Below are positions 1 to 7,348 of a DNA stretch of 32,646 nt, one piece after another. The stretch spans positions 1 to 32,646 of the forward strand of contig JAQWIX010000068.1 in the NCBI GenBank assembly GCA_029248675.1. The letters are read 5' to 3'. The first letter of the stretch is position 1. Every line of letters begins with the position of its first letter. The DNA is from Pseudomonadales bacterium (GTDB lineage: Bacteria > Pseudomonadota > Gammaproteobacteria > Pseudomonadales > Azotimanducaceae). The position numbers were made by a program, and so were the translations under genes. The notes beneath the pieces are model-generated. The model saw only the letters and a program-made list of their open reading frames with translations, was not told where the DNA came from and searched no databases.

Positions 1-165
1 GAGGCACTGGAATTTTCTCACAGTTTACAAAGCCAAATCGGCGGCCAGCTGGAGGCACGCTTAATGATTGCGGGATTTTATGAGGATCGTTGGGATACCC
101 AAGCCACCCCGTTAAATGATTATATGCCTACCTCCATGGCAACTCTGGCCATCAAGCCCGAGTAA
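1..165 (+). CDS. SAM-dependent methyltransferase, C-terminal fragment
   Basis: The window opens inside this gene; about 54 codons remain and end at a TAA (163-165). The visible residues include HSLQSQIGGQLEARL, then GFYEDRW and a closing YMPTSMATLAIKP. This is typical of the last strands of class I (methyltransferase type 11/12) SAM-dependent methyltransferases, where a FYED.. segment is followed by a tail ending in ..MATLAIKP. The SAM-binding motifs lie upstream of the window, so the substrate cannot be judged. The SDR gene follows 53 bases downstream on the same strand and may share the transcript. The family call is an inference from the tail only. Confidence 0.6.
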   Translation, partial: EALEFSHSLQSQIGGQLEARLMIAGFYEDRWDTQATPLNDYMPTSMATLAIKPE

Positions 166-218
166 ACTGTTGCGGCAATGAAACGAAACCACAAAGCAAA
201 ACACAAAAAGGACAACCA

Positions 219-965
219 ATGGACTTAGGCCTGAAGAACAAAAACATCATCGTTACTGGTGGCACCCGAGGCATAGGTTTGGCTGCGGCGGCGGCCTGTG
301 CCGCGGAAGGCGCCAATATCTCCATCTGCGGCCGTACCCAAGAGAGCTTAGATCAGGCCACGACCAGTCTTGCCGTTCACGGTACTCAGATTCACGGTGC
401 CATATGCGATGTTGCCGATGCCGAGCAAATAAAAACCTACATTGCGGCAGCGGAACAAGCCTTGGGCGGCATTGACGGCTTGGTCAACAACCCCAGCGGC
501 TTTGGCAACAGTGACGATGAGGACAGCTGGGCAAGAGGCATGGATATCGATGTCATGGGTGTGGTTCGCTGCACGTGGGCGGCTACCGACGCACTGAAGG
601 CCAGCAAGGGAGCCATCGTCAACGTATCGTCCATCTCCGGCATTGGCGCTTCCGCAGGCTCAGCGGCTTACGGGGCGGTAAAGGCTGCAGTGATTCAAAT
701 GACTCAAACCCATGCAAAAAACATGGCCGGCGACCATATTCGAGTGAACTGTGTTGCTCCCGGCTCCATCGAATTTCCAGGAGGCGTATGGGACCAGGCG
801 AAACAACACGCACCTGCAATGTATAACGGTGCCCTTGCCAGCATCCCCTTTGGACGTATGGGCGAGCCGGAAGAAGTCGGCGAGGTCATCGCGTTTTTGC
901 TGTCTGCCCGGGCCTATTGGGTCACCGGTCAAACGGTGTCGATCGATGGCGGACAAAACCTTTAG
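219..965 (+). CDS. SDR-family NAD(P)-dependent oxidoreductase
   Basis: This is a cytosolic short-chain dehydrogenase/reductase of 248 residues, the usual length for classical SDRs. The Rossmann glycine motif TGGTRGIG is at 13-20. The catalytic set is Ser138 (in NVSSIS), Tyr151 and Lys155 (YGAVK). The usual NNAG motif reads NNPSG (90-94), so alanine is replaced by Pro-Ser, a variation seen in some subgroups. The C-terminus ends in the typical VTGQTVSIDGGQ. The start ATG has an AGGAC ribosome site a few bases upstream. It follows a methyltransferase on the same strand. The substrate cannot be deduced: FabG-like, steroid/alcohol dehydrogenase and other SDR roles are all possible. Confidence 0.9.
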   Translation: MDLGLKNKNIIVTGGTRGIGLAAAAACAAEGANISICGRTQESLDQATTSLAVHGTQIHGAICDVADAEQIKTYIAAAEQALGGIDGLVNNPSGFGNSDDEDSWARGMDIDVMGVVRCTWAATDALKASKGAIVNVSSISGIGASAGSAAYGAVKAAVIQMTQTHAKNMAGDHIRVNCVAPGSIEFPGGVWDQAKQHAPAMYNGALASIPFGRMGEPEEVGEVIAFLLSARAYWVTGQTVSIDGGQNL

Positions 966-1021
966 CGGGGTGACCCCACTCCTGTAGACAGTGCCTAGCC
1001 CTAAATTCGCCAGACACTCTG

Positions 1022-1045
1022 GGGTTAGCGCTGGGAGGCTAACCC
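1022..1045. other. Small inverted repeat between convergent genes
   Basis: Arms of 8 bases (GGGTTAGC / GCTAACCC) flank an 8-base loop. The right arm overlaps the stop codon of the minus-strand DUF1295 gene. Neither strand has a run of Ts after the stem, so it is not a classical intrinsic terminator. It could still protect or end the converging transcripts of the SDR and DUF1295 genes. Confidence 0.35.
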
Positions 1046-1914
1046 TTGCGGGGCGGCCATAGCATGAGCATGGGTGTACGCTTCATATAGTCCTGATACT
1101 CCGGATCCGCACCCCAACGCTTGTTGCCGCGGCCTTCTAACATGCGAACACCACTAATGGCGGTGAGCAAAACCACGACCCAAATAATCGACAACAACAA
1201 ATACAGTTGGTTGCCCTGCAACGTTGGGATGGCGATCACGGCGATACCCGCCCAAAGTAAAATCTCGCCGAAGTAATTAGGGTGCCGTGACCAAGCCCAG
1301 AGGCCGGTGGTGATAAACGCATCGGCATTGGCAGGGTCTGCCCGAAAAGCGGTCTTCTGTCTGTCGGCTATCACCTCAATCGCAAATCCCGCTATCCACA
1401 TACCAAGACCGATGTAGAACGCCAGCTCCGGCGCAACCTTTTGGCCGGAGGTAATGGCCCCCAAGCCTGCGCTTACGGTGACGAACACCCAAGCCCCTTG
1501 CAAAGTCCAAGTCATAAAAAAAGTGGGGAAAGAAACCTTGATGCTCCGAAAGCGACGATCTTCACCGGCCTTTTGAATCCGGAAAAACAGGAACGGACCC
1601 AGCCGCAAAGCCCAGATCAGCACTAAACCAACGATGACCAAGGATCGGGTATCAAAAGCCTCACTGAGATAACAGGCCGCCAGCACCAAAACGATGTAGG
1701 TTAAACTACCTGTGAGGTCAAAGTAGTGCTCGGTTTGAGCGAACCAAGCGTGGATGAAAATCAGCCACTGAACGGCAAAGGCAAACACGCCGCACCACAC
1801 AAACACAGATAGACCGTCGTACAAAACGCCCTGATCTGCTCCTGCCCAGGCCACGGCACAGGCTAACAAGACCCCGCCGATGCTGCCCAAAATCCCAATA
1901 ACCCACGTTTGCAT
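1039..1914 (-). CDS. DUF1295 / steroid 5-alpha-reductase-like membrane protein
   Basis: This polytopic inner-membrane protein has about 291 residues. Several hydrophobic helices are followed by the C-terminal signature WAWSRHPNYFGEILLWAG, characteristic of the DUF1295 branch of the steroid 5-alpha-reductase / isoprenylcysteine methyltransferase-like superfamily. A further conserved block (GVRMLEGRGNKRWG, then YQDYMKRTPML) closes the protein. I chose the ATG at 1914, where the protein begins MQTWVIGILGS, because GGGGAGGAAGT sits directly upstream. An in-frame extension to 1974 exists but lacks such a site. Members probably act on a lipid or other hydrophobic substrate; the true reaction is unknown. 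It lies downstream of the GST-like gene on the same strand. Confidence 0.85.
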   Translation of the reverse strand: MQTWVIGILGSIGGVLLACAVAWAGADQGVLYDGLSVFVWCGVFAFAVQWLIFIHAWFAQTEHYFDLTGSLTYIVLVLAACYLSEAFDTRSLVIVGLVLIWALRLGPFLFFRIQKAGEDRRFRSIKVSFPTFFMTWTLQGAWVFVTVSAGLGAITSGQKVAPELAFYIGLGMWIAGFAIEVIADRQKTAFRADPANADAFITTGLWAWSRHPNYFGEILLWAGIAVIAIPTLQGNQLYLLLSIIWVVVLLTAISGVRMLEGRGNKRWGADPEYQDYMKRTPMLMLWPPRKG

Positions 1915-1993
1915 ACTTCCTCCCCATGCACTTGTGACCGCTCTTTTACTCAATCCAAAGCTTACTCGGTTCAAGGCTCACTCGGATCAAGAC

Positions 1994-2623
1994 TTAATCG
2001 GGCCAAGACGCTCCGGCGGTGCCTTCTTGCCACTGAGAGTGCTTGGCCATCACCCCCAAAAACAGCGGATCAGACAACCATCGATCCAGCCACTGACGCA
2101 AACGCTGGCGCGGCTGACTATCAAACCACTGGCGATCCACCGAAGCAAATTGACGCACAAAGGGCATGACAGCCAAGTCAAAAAATTGCGGGCTGTCTCC
2201 TAACAAAAATTGACCACCTTCGAGCCGCTGTTCAAGGTCGTCCAAGCAAACCGCCGCTAGATCACGATAATGGGCTTGAGAGAACGAGTCTTCAGGACGG
2301 TGATATTTATAAGCATCAAGATGCGGCTTGAAACTGGCATCAAAGGTTGTCGCTAACCTCAGCTGTTCTTGGCAGGAGCCCAGCGCAAACCAAGAGCTTT
2401 GCTCCGGCAGCGCCCACCTCATGATGTCCAAGCTTTCATCGATGACCACACCGCCATCTGTTTGCAGCACAGGAACGGTACCTTTTGGCGACAAGGACAA
2501 CATGCTGGGCGGCTTATCGCGCAGCAGTACTTCGCGCAGCTCAACCTGGATACCTTGAGCTTTTAACGCCATGCGCGCGCGCATGGCGTAGGGGCAACGC
2601 CTAAAACTGTATAAAACGGTCAC
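1994..2623 (-). CDS. Glutathione S-transferase-like protein
   Basis: The N-terminal thioredoxin fold begins TVLYSFRRCPYAMRARMAL. The CPYA motif is placed as in omega/glutaredoxin-like GSTs, suggesting a catalytic cysteine rather than Ser/Tyr. The later GTVPVL block contains the cis-proline that binds glutathione, and DESLDIMRW follows. The rest is an all-helical GST C-terminal domain. The GTG at 2623 puts the family-conserved start (VTVLYSF) at the N-terminus and has GGGA about ten bases upstream. A TTG at 2683 would add 20 non-conserved residues overlapping the upstream GFA gene. The two genes lie close on one strand and probably share a transcript. The substrate is unknown; thiol transfer or detoxification is likely. 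Confidence 0.85.
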   Translation of the reverse strand: MTVLYSFRRCPYAMRARMALKAQGIQVELREVLLRDKPPSMLSLSPKGTVPVLQTDGGVVIDESLDIMRWALPEQSSWFALGSCQEQLRLATTFDASFKPHLDAYKYHRPEDSFSQAHYRDLAAVCLDDLEQRLEGGQFLLGDSPQFFDLAVMPFVRQFASVDRQWFDSQPRQRLRQWLDRWLSDPLFLGVMAKHSQWQEGTAGASWPD

Positions 2624-2648
2624 GCCAGATTCATCCCAAACAGGTCCC

Positions 2649-3080
2649 TTAGGACTGGCCTTGAATCTCTGGCAGGCTGGCAATGTTCTGCGCCCAAGGC
2701 ACCTTAGACTGACACCACACCTGAACCTGCGGTGTTAGTTGAGCGACCTCCTGCAGAAGTCCTGTACGTATGCCAAGCATGCGCTGACCCAAGGGCACAT
2801 CTTCAACAACCGATGTCGCGTAGATATGCGAACCACAGTTGGCGCAAAAACACAGCTCTCGTCGATTACCGCTGTCGCCCACTTTGAAGTAGGGTTTGGG
2901 TTCCCCTTGCAACAAGTTAAAGGTCGCTTCCTTCACTTGGACGATGCTGCGATACGGACCACCGGACATGATCTGACAATCTGTGCAATGACAGATTACC
3001 GATCGGTCGGGATCCGCTTGAGCTTCAAAAACAATATCGCCGCAGTGACAACTACCGTGGATGGTCATAAGTTCGGACAT
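2649..3080 (-). CDS. GFA-family (Gfa-like/CENP-V) zinc protein
   Basis: This 143-residue protein has the cysteine pattern of the glutathione-dependent formaldehyde-activating (GFA) fold: C11-x-C13-G, then C30-x-C32-x-x-C35, then C77-x-C79-x-x-C82 with GSHIY after it. These cysteines bind structural and exchangeable zinc. The founding member was proposed to form S-hydroxymethylglutathione, but most family members are not biochemically assigned, so the formaldehyde link is not certain. The gene sits immediately upstream of the GST-like gene on the same strand, which suggests thiol-adduct chemistry. The start ATG has only a weak GAG upstream. It is divergent from the cytochrome c' gene. Confidence 0.85.
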   Translation of the reverse strand: MSELMTIHGSCHCGDIVFEAQADPDRSVICHCTDCQIMSGGPYRSIVQVKEATFNLLQGEPKPYFKVGDSGNRRELCFCANCGSHIYATSVVEDVPLGQRMLGIRTGLLQEVAQLTPQVQVWCQSKVPWAQNIASLPEIQGQS

Positions 3081-3280
3081 AGCTGGACTCTCGTTGTCGC
3101 CATAAGACCCTTACTGTCAAGGATGCCGGCACCGGTATCAAGAGACTTCAAAAACAAACAACACCGCCACGGACTCGTTGGCTATCGCCACATGTTGCAG
3201 ACCAAGGTATCGTAAAACCAGAGGAGGTACTCGCTTGGCGGGTACCGGGCAAACAACACATGGAAAACGAGGGAACCAAA

Positions 3281-3730
3281 ATGATTCGCACCACGACGAT
3301 TTTCGCATTGTTACTAAGCATGAGCATAACCACTTGGGCAGACGAGCGTACCGAGAAAGCTATTGAAGCTCGACAGGGCTTGCTATTGGTCATGGCCCAG
3401 TACTTTGGTCCCATCGTTGGTATGGCCAAGGGACAAATCCCCTTTGATGCGGCCGTTATTGAGAGCAATGCCGGTAAAATTGCGACTCTTGCGCCAATGC
3501 TTCCCGATGTCTTTGCCATGGACACCAGTGCAAGCGGCATTGAAACCGAGGCAAAAGCCGAGATTTGGGCTAACGTCGTGGACTTCGGCGCCAAGGCCGC
3601 TACCACAGCGGAACGGGCGGAAGCTTTGGCCGTAGCTGCGACTCAAGGCAAAGGGGCCACCATGAAGGCAATCGGCGCACTGGGCGGATCCTGTAAGAGT
3701 TGCCACGACAACTACCGCCAAAAGAAATAA
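3281..3730 (+). CDS. Cytochrome c' (periplasmic)
   Basis: This 149-residue protein has a signal peptide (MIRTTTIFALLLSMSITTWA, cut before DERTE). The haem-binding motif C138-K-S-C141-H142 lies at the extreme C-terminus, the arrangement that defines class II cytochromes c (cytochrome c'). The helical segment RQGLLLVMAQYFGPI near the mature N-terminus matches the family's first helix. Cytochromes c' have a five-coordinate haem and bind NO and CO in the periplasm. I chose ATG 3281 because GAGGGA lies about eight bases upstream; the in-frame ATG at 3260 would only add MENEGTK ahead of the signal peptide. The b-type cytochrome gene follows after 9 bases, so the two form an operon. Confidence 0.92.
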   Translation: MIRTTTIFALLLSMSITTWADERTEKAIEARQGLLLVMAQYFGPIVGMAKGQIPFDAAVIESNAGKIATLAPMLPDVFAMDTSASGIETEAKAEIWANVVDFGAKAATTAERAEALAVAATQGKGATMKAIGALGGSCKSCHDNYRQKK

Positions 3731-3739
3731 CCGCAGGCG

Positions 3740-4426
3740 ATGGAATCAAACCAGCGCCTCCAACTGATTTGGGATTTGCCGCTAAGATTGTGGCACTGGG
3801 CGCTGGTAGTTTGTCTGACGGGGTCTTGGATCACTGCCGAAGCCGGATTCGACTGGACAACGACCCATTTCTACTTTGGTTATAGCGCGCTGGCGTTGGT
3901 GATTTTCCGATTAGGTTGGGGCTTCGCCGGCACCCTGCATTCGCGCTACGGCTCTTTTCTGTCCTCGCCGCGAGCCGTCACTGGCTACCTATTTAAATCG
4001 GAAAAACCCAGTGGCTATGCCGGTCACAATCCGCTTGGCGGCTGGGCTAGCGTGATCATCGTGATCGCCATTGCTCTGCAAGCGGCGACAGGCCTCTTCA
4101 TAAGCGACGATATCTTTTATGCCGGCCCATACAACAGTGTCATCAGTCCCAGCACCGCGGATTGGTTGGCAGGCTGGCACCATCGTATTTTCACCTTGAT
4201 CCAAGTTCTCGTTGTCTTCCACCTACTGGCGGTGAGTTGGCATACGTGGGGACGCAAAGAGCACCTGATTCAGGCGATGTTTCACGGTAAGAAACCGCTA
4301 GCGGCGACAAACCAAGGGATCCACGGCCATCGGGCATGGCGAGCGATTTTGCTAGCGGCGCTGGCTGCGCTAATCGTTGCCGCTGGGGTGTATTTTGCGC
4401 CGGTACCGGAATACGACTTTTACTGA
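3740..4426 (+). CDS. Cytochrome b561-type di-haem membrane protein
   Basis: This 228-residue inner-membrane protein belongs to the bacterial b561 / Ni-hydrogenase cytochrome-b family. Hydrophobic segments lie at about 15-35, 45-65, 102-122, 148-170 and 200-220. Candidate haem ligands are His19 (RLWHW), His43, His147/148 (GWHHRIF) and His161 (VVFHLL). It begins with the family's typical WDLPLRLWHW. It probably passes electrons between the quinone pool and the cytochrome c' encoded just upstream; b561/c' gene pairs are common in proteobacteria. Its last bases overlap the end of the converging HAD gene (shared 4420-4426). Confidence 0.9.
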   Translation: MESNQRLQLIWDLPLRLWHWALVVCLTGSWITAEAGFDWTTTHFYFGYSALALVIFRLGWGFAGTLHSRYGSFLSSPRAVTGYLFKSEKPSGYAGHNPLGGWASVIIVIAIALQAATGLFISDDIFYAGPYNSVISPSTADWLAGWHHRIFTLIQVLVVFHLLAVSWHTWGRKEHLIQAMFHGKKPLAATNQGIHGHRAWRAILLAALAALIVAAGVYFAPVPEYDFY

Positions 4427-5088
4427 TTCAGCAGGAAATGTTGCAGTGCCGTGAGATCGGGGAAACGGTAACGCGCTCGCTCAAAATTCTGGGTAGCGGT
4501 AAAAGGATGGTAAATCGCAGCACAGTCGATCCCTGCCGCCACAGCGGAGCGCAGCCCGCGTTCTGAATCCTCGATCACTAGAGCCTGTGAGGGGTCAATA
4601 CCAAATCGGGCCAATGCCAAGAGATAGGGTTCAGGGTCTGGCTTGCTGTTGGTATAGCTGGAGCGTTTGAGTACGAAATCCATGTGGCGCACCACATCCG
4701 GTGTATCCGATGTCCTTGGCTCGCCAGCCAAACCATGGATTAAGTCAAAATCTTCATCACGAGAGGTAGTTACGATGGCCATGCTGAAATGGGCAGCCAG
4801 CTCGGCAACCACTGCCTCGGCACGCTCAATCCTAATCGGCGTTGATCCCAGCAACTCTTGATAGCGTCTATCCCGAGCGCCACGCAATCGATCGATCGCT
4901 GGCTCGTCACAACCCGCTTGCCGAGCCAGTATCCAAGGGTCTGCGCCAACGGCCATATTTAGAATGTAGTCAGCTTCAGCGAGCGCTATGTCCAAGGTCG
5001 CCAGCTGCTCCTGAATAGCCCGCAAATACAGGGGCTCGGTGTTGACCAAGACGCCATCGTGATCGAAAAGCAGATGGGTGTAGCCCAC
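4420..5088 (-). CDS. HAD-superfamily hydrolase (phosphatase/phosphoglucomutase-like)
   Basis: This cytosolic protein of 222 residues has all four HAD motifs. Motif I is D9-H-D11-G-V-L-V-N-T-E with the nucleophile Asp9. Motif II is the Thr in IVTTS (107-108). Motif III is Lys149 in NSKPDPEPY. Motif IV is E173-D174 in VIEDSERG. The helical cap between motifs I and II is the beta-phosphoglucomutase / CbbY / Gph type (subfamily IA). The substrate is probably a small sugar phosphate or similar, but cannot be named. It lies 14 bases downstream of the 2-oxoglutarate dioxygenase gene on the same strand and is likely cotranscribed with it. Confidence 0.88.
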   Translation of the reverse strand: MGYTHLLFDHDGVLVNTEPLYLRAIQEQLATLDIALAEADYILNMAVGADPWILARQAGCDEPAIDRLRGARDRRYQELLGSTPIRIERAEAVVAELAAHFSMAIVTTSRDEDFDLIHGLAGEPRTSDTPDVVRHMDFVLKRSSYTNSKPDPEPYLLALARFGIDPSQALVIEDSERGLRSAVAAGIDCAAIYHPFTATQNFERARYRFPDLTALQHFLLNQ

Positions 5089-5102
5089 GACTTAGGTTGC
5101 TC

Positions 5103-6080
5103 TCAAGCCACTTTATAACGATCAATCTGAATGTCTTCTTCACCGATGTCGGAATAGTTGTCGGTTACACGACCACGAATGTATTCCTGCCACGAAAACG
5201 CACGATAGCGAGGTGTTTCTTCTCCAGCCAACCAAGGCTCTACCAAGGCATCTACTTTCGGTTGGTAGAAAAAAGGAATGCTAAAACGCCCATTTGGACT
5301 GGTTATAGGTACCACTCGATGCACACCGGCGGTGCAACGGTCATTGGTCCAAACCTGCAATATGTCGCCGATGTTCACCACAATGGTTCCAGCGCTGGGG
5401 GGCACATCAATCCAGCCGTGACTGCGGCTGCGCGCCTGCAAACCGCCACAGTCATCTTGAAGCAACAAGGTAATGGCACCAGGGTCCGTGTGGTGATGCA
5501 AGGCCATGTCCCCCAAGGGCGTGACTGACCCGCGTTCGCTGGCCGGCACTGGATCCTTGGCGGGATAATGATTCAACCGCGCGGCGCTGGTATGCGCTGC
5601 ACCGAAACCCGTTTCCATGGTGGTTGCGACCACATCAGCAGGCAATCCAAGCGCGGCAAGAACCATACCCATGGTTGCTTCAGACAAATCTGTGAACGCT
5701 GCGAAAAACTCAGTCAAAGCGGGACGAAAGGTTGCTGGCTGCACGGGCCAGCGCGTGTGCCGCAAAGGATTCTTGGAAATATGCCCCCCGGCTTTGAAAT
5801 CAAAAACCTCTTTTTGATCCCGGCGTTGCTTGGTCAGCTCTCGGTCGTAGTATCCCAACGGATTTTCGGCGTCACGGTAAACCGCCACCTTTTGCTCCCG
5901 AGGCATAGCAAAAAATTCCTCAGCCGCAGCGAAAACATCGTTTACCTGTGTTTCGCAACCATGATTGCTGAGCAGGAAAAAACCGTGGTCCTCGCAGGCC
6001 TCTACCAAGGCCTCTTGATCTATGGCGGCCAGCCCTCCGGCTTTGAAGGCCTTGAAATCGATTACTGGAATACTCTGCAT
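5103..6080 (-). CDS. 2-oxoglutarate/Fe(II) dioxygenase (isopenicillin N synthase-like)
   Basis: This soluble oxygenase of 325 residues has the two domains of the family: an N-terminal DIOX_N region (IPVIDF at 4-9, then EDHGFFLLSNHG) and a C-terminal double-stranded beta-helix. The iron ligands are His197-x-Asp199 (HHHTDPGAITLL) and the distal His254 (AGVHRVV). Arg265-x-Ser267 (GRFSIPFF) binds 2-oxoglutarate. In plants and bacteria this family hydroxylates or cyclises small molecules; the substrate here is unknown. The start ATG has a strong AGGAGGAG site. The gene lies between the methyltransferase and the HAD gene in one minus-strand run. Confidence 0.92.
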   Translation of the reverse strand: MQSIPVIDFKAFKAGGLAAIDQEALVEACEDHGFFLLSNHGCETQVNDVFAAAEEFFAMPREQKVAVYRDAENPLGYYDRELTKQRRDQKEVFDFKAGGHISKNPLRHTRWPVQPATFRPALTEFFAAFTDLSEATMGMVLAALGLPADVVATTMETGFGAAHTSAARLNHYPAKDPVPASERGSVTPLGDMALHHHTDPGAITLLLQDDCGGLQARSRSHGWIDVPPSAGTIVVNIGDILQVWTNDRCTAGVHRVVPITSPNGRFSIPFFYQPKVDALVEPWLAGEETPRYRAFSWQEYIRGRVTDNYSDIGEEDIQIDRYKVA

Positions 6081-6116
6081 TGGATTCTCCTCCTTTCGGC
6101 TCCACGGCCCGCGATG

Positions 6117-6767
6117 TTACGAAGTTCTGCGTCGAATGCACAATCGAGAAACCGCCGCTGTGCCGTCGGTGCCATCGTCTTTGGTTTCTTTGACGAGGCC
6201 TTCAAACTGATCGACAACGTCAAATTCAATACCCGTCTGGCGGAGCTGTACAAGTACCTCGCCAGGAGCGACTCGAAAACGCTGGCTTGTAGGCCCCACC
6301 AAGGCTTCGGTTTGCGGCCAACGCATGTGTTCTTCTATTACCAATAGTCCGTCGGCATCCAATCCTTGTAGCAAGTGCGGGAAAAGTTCTGGCGCCACAA
6401 AACGAATCATTACTATCAGCGAATAAGCGCGCATTTTAAATGGGGTGCGCACGTGAGCTAAGTCCCGGCATTGCCAATTGATCCGCATGCCAAGGTTTAA
6501 AGCGAGGTTAGCCCCTTGGGCAATGGCAACAGGAGCCACATCTACGGCATCGACGCGATAGCCCTGATCCGCAAGAAACAGGCTATTGCGCCCGCGACCG
6601 CAGGCGACGTCCAAAGCACTGCCTGTACCGGCAATTACACCGGCATCCACTAGCTGCTTTAGATAGGCAGCCGGCCAATAGCGAGCGGAATATGCGCCCT
6701 CACGATAGCGCAAGTCCCAGCGCTGACGATCGGAAATCTGCGAATGCTTCGTTAACTTGGAGGTCAT
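6117..6767 (-). CDS. Class I SAM-dependent methyltransferase (TehB-like)
   Basis: This 216-residue cytosolic protein has SAM motif I at 50-60 (SALDVACGRGRNS) and the acidic loop at the end of beta-2 (VDAVDVAPVAI). The WDLRYREG N-terminus and CGRGRNSLFLA are typical of the TehB/thiol-type small methyltransferases, some of which act on tellurite, selenite or thiols; the substrate here is not known. The ATG has no clear ribosome site, and the start codon itself falls in an inverted repeat shared with the divergent MerC-like gene, so expression may be regulated there. It is the first gene of a run with the dioxygenase (36 bases) and the HAD gene. Confidence 0.87.
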   Translation of the reverse strand: MTSKLTKHSQISDRQRWDLRYREGAYSARYWPAAYLKQLVDAGVIAGTGSALDVACGRGRNSLFLADQGYRVDAVDVAPVAIAQGANLALNLGMRINWQCRDLAHVRTPFKMRAYSLIVMIRFVAPELFPHLLQGLDADGLLVIEEHMRWPQTEALVGPTSQRFRVAPGEVLVQLRQTGIEFDVVDQFEGLVKETKDDGTDGTAAVSRLCIRRRTS

Positions 6768-6848
6768 GCAACAACTGTAACCTAGCCACGCACCGGAAAC
6801 ATGGTTTACCCAAAAACCTACGGATTTGTGAATTGTTACAGTTGCATG
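6765..6848. promoter_or_regulatory. Inverted repeat in the divergent methyltransferase/MerC promoter region
   Basis: The arms are CATGCAACAACTGTAAC (6765-6781) and GTTACAGTTGCATG (6835-6848). They are complementary apart from a 3-base insertion in the left arm. The left arm includes the start codon of the minus-strand methyltransferase; the right arm is about 50 bases before the GTG start of the MerC-like gene. Two copies of one site facing each other between divergent genes suggest binding by a regulator controlling both. The regulator is unknown; a metal sensor is only a guess from the MerC neighbour. Confidence 0.45.
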
Positions 6849-6899
6849 CGCGAATAGGAGCCGCTAGCGTTAGCGCCCCTTCAAAACGGGCCTTCATTA

Positions 6900-7295
6900 G
6901 TGGAATCCAGCGACGACCATAAACGCATCGACCGAGCCGCCATTTGGCTGTCCGGGCTGTGTTTGGTTCACTGTTTGGCCGTACCGCTAGCGTTTTTGCT
7001 GGCACCATCACTCTCCGCTTGGTTGGACGCGACTGAAACGCAAACTCACTGGATTCTTTTTGGTTTAGCGGTGCCGATTAGCGGGGTAGCGCTGTATCGG
7101 GGCTATCGACGAGAGCCTAATTTTCTGACGATTTCTTTGGGGTTGGGCGGGCTTTTGCTGATGCTTTTAGGCGTGGCCCATCTATTTGGCGAAGAGCTGG
7201 AAATCGCCCTGACCACTGCTGGCGTGATCTTGGTGATGCTCGCTCATTTGAGGAATCTTCACGCTGGACACGAGCACCAAGCCAGCCGCTCTTAG
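6900..7295 (+). CDS. MerC-domain membrane protein
   Basis: This 131-residue protein has four hydrophobic segments and the MerC signature near the N-terminus: SGLCLVHCLAVPL, with Cys21 and Cys25-containing CxxHC. MerC proteins carry metal ions, classically Hg(II), across the inner membrane. MerC-domain proteins outside mer operons are widespread and mostly unassigned; some are thought to respond to zinc. The C-terminus is His-rich (LHAGHEHQ), compatible with metal binding. The start is a GTG at 6900 with no strong ribosome site; it keeps the conserved core complete. No mer genes are nearby, so mercury resistance should not be assumed. A strong terminator follows. Confidence 0.8.
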   Translation: MESSDDHKRIDRAAIWLSGLCLVHCLAVPLAFLLAPSLSAWLDATETQTHWILFGLAVPISGVALYRGYRREPNFLTISLGLGGLLLMLLGVAHLFGEELEIALTTAGVILVMLAHLRNLHAGHEHQASRS

Positions 7296-7304
7296 AGAAA
7301 GCGA

Positions 7305-7337
7305 CCCGCGCACAGGAAGTGCGCGGGCTTTGCTTGT
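7305..7337. terminator. Bidirectional intrinsic terminator
   Basis: A perfect 9-base stem (CCCGCGCAC 7305-7313 / GTGCGCGGG 7319-7327) has a 5-base loop. CTTTGCTTG follows on the plus strand, and TCGCTTTCTCT on the minus strand. It lies between the convergent MerC-like gene and the chitinase gene and can serve both. Confidence 0.8.
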
Positions 7338-7348
7338 GAACGCTTTAA

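Noticed and set aside
5097-6347. Long plus-strand open frames opposite the dioxygenase and methyltransferase genes.
   Set aside because: They are antisense to two genes with complete catalytic motifs and show no protein family features.
6900-7295. Mercury resistance locus.
   Set aside because: Only a MerC-like protein is present; merR, merT, merP and merA are absent.
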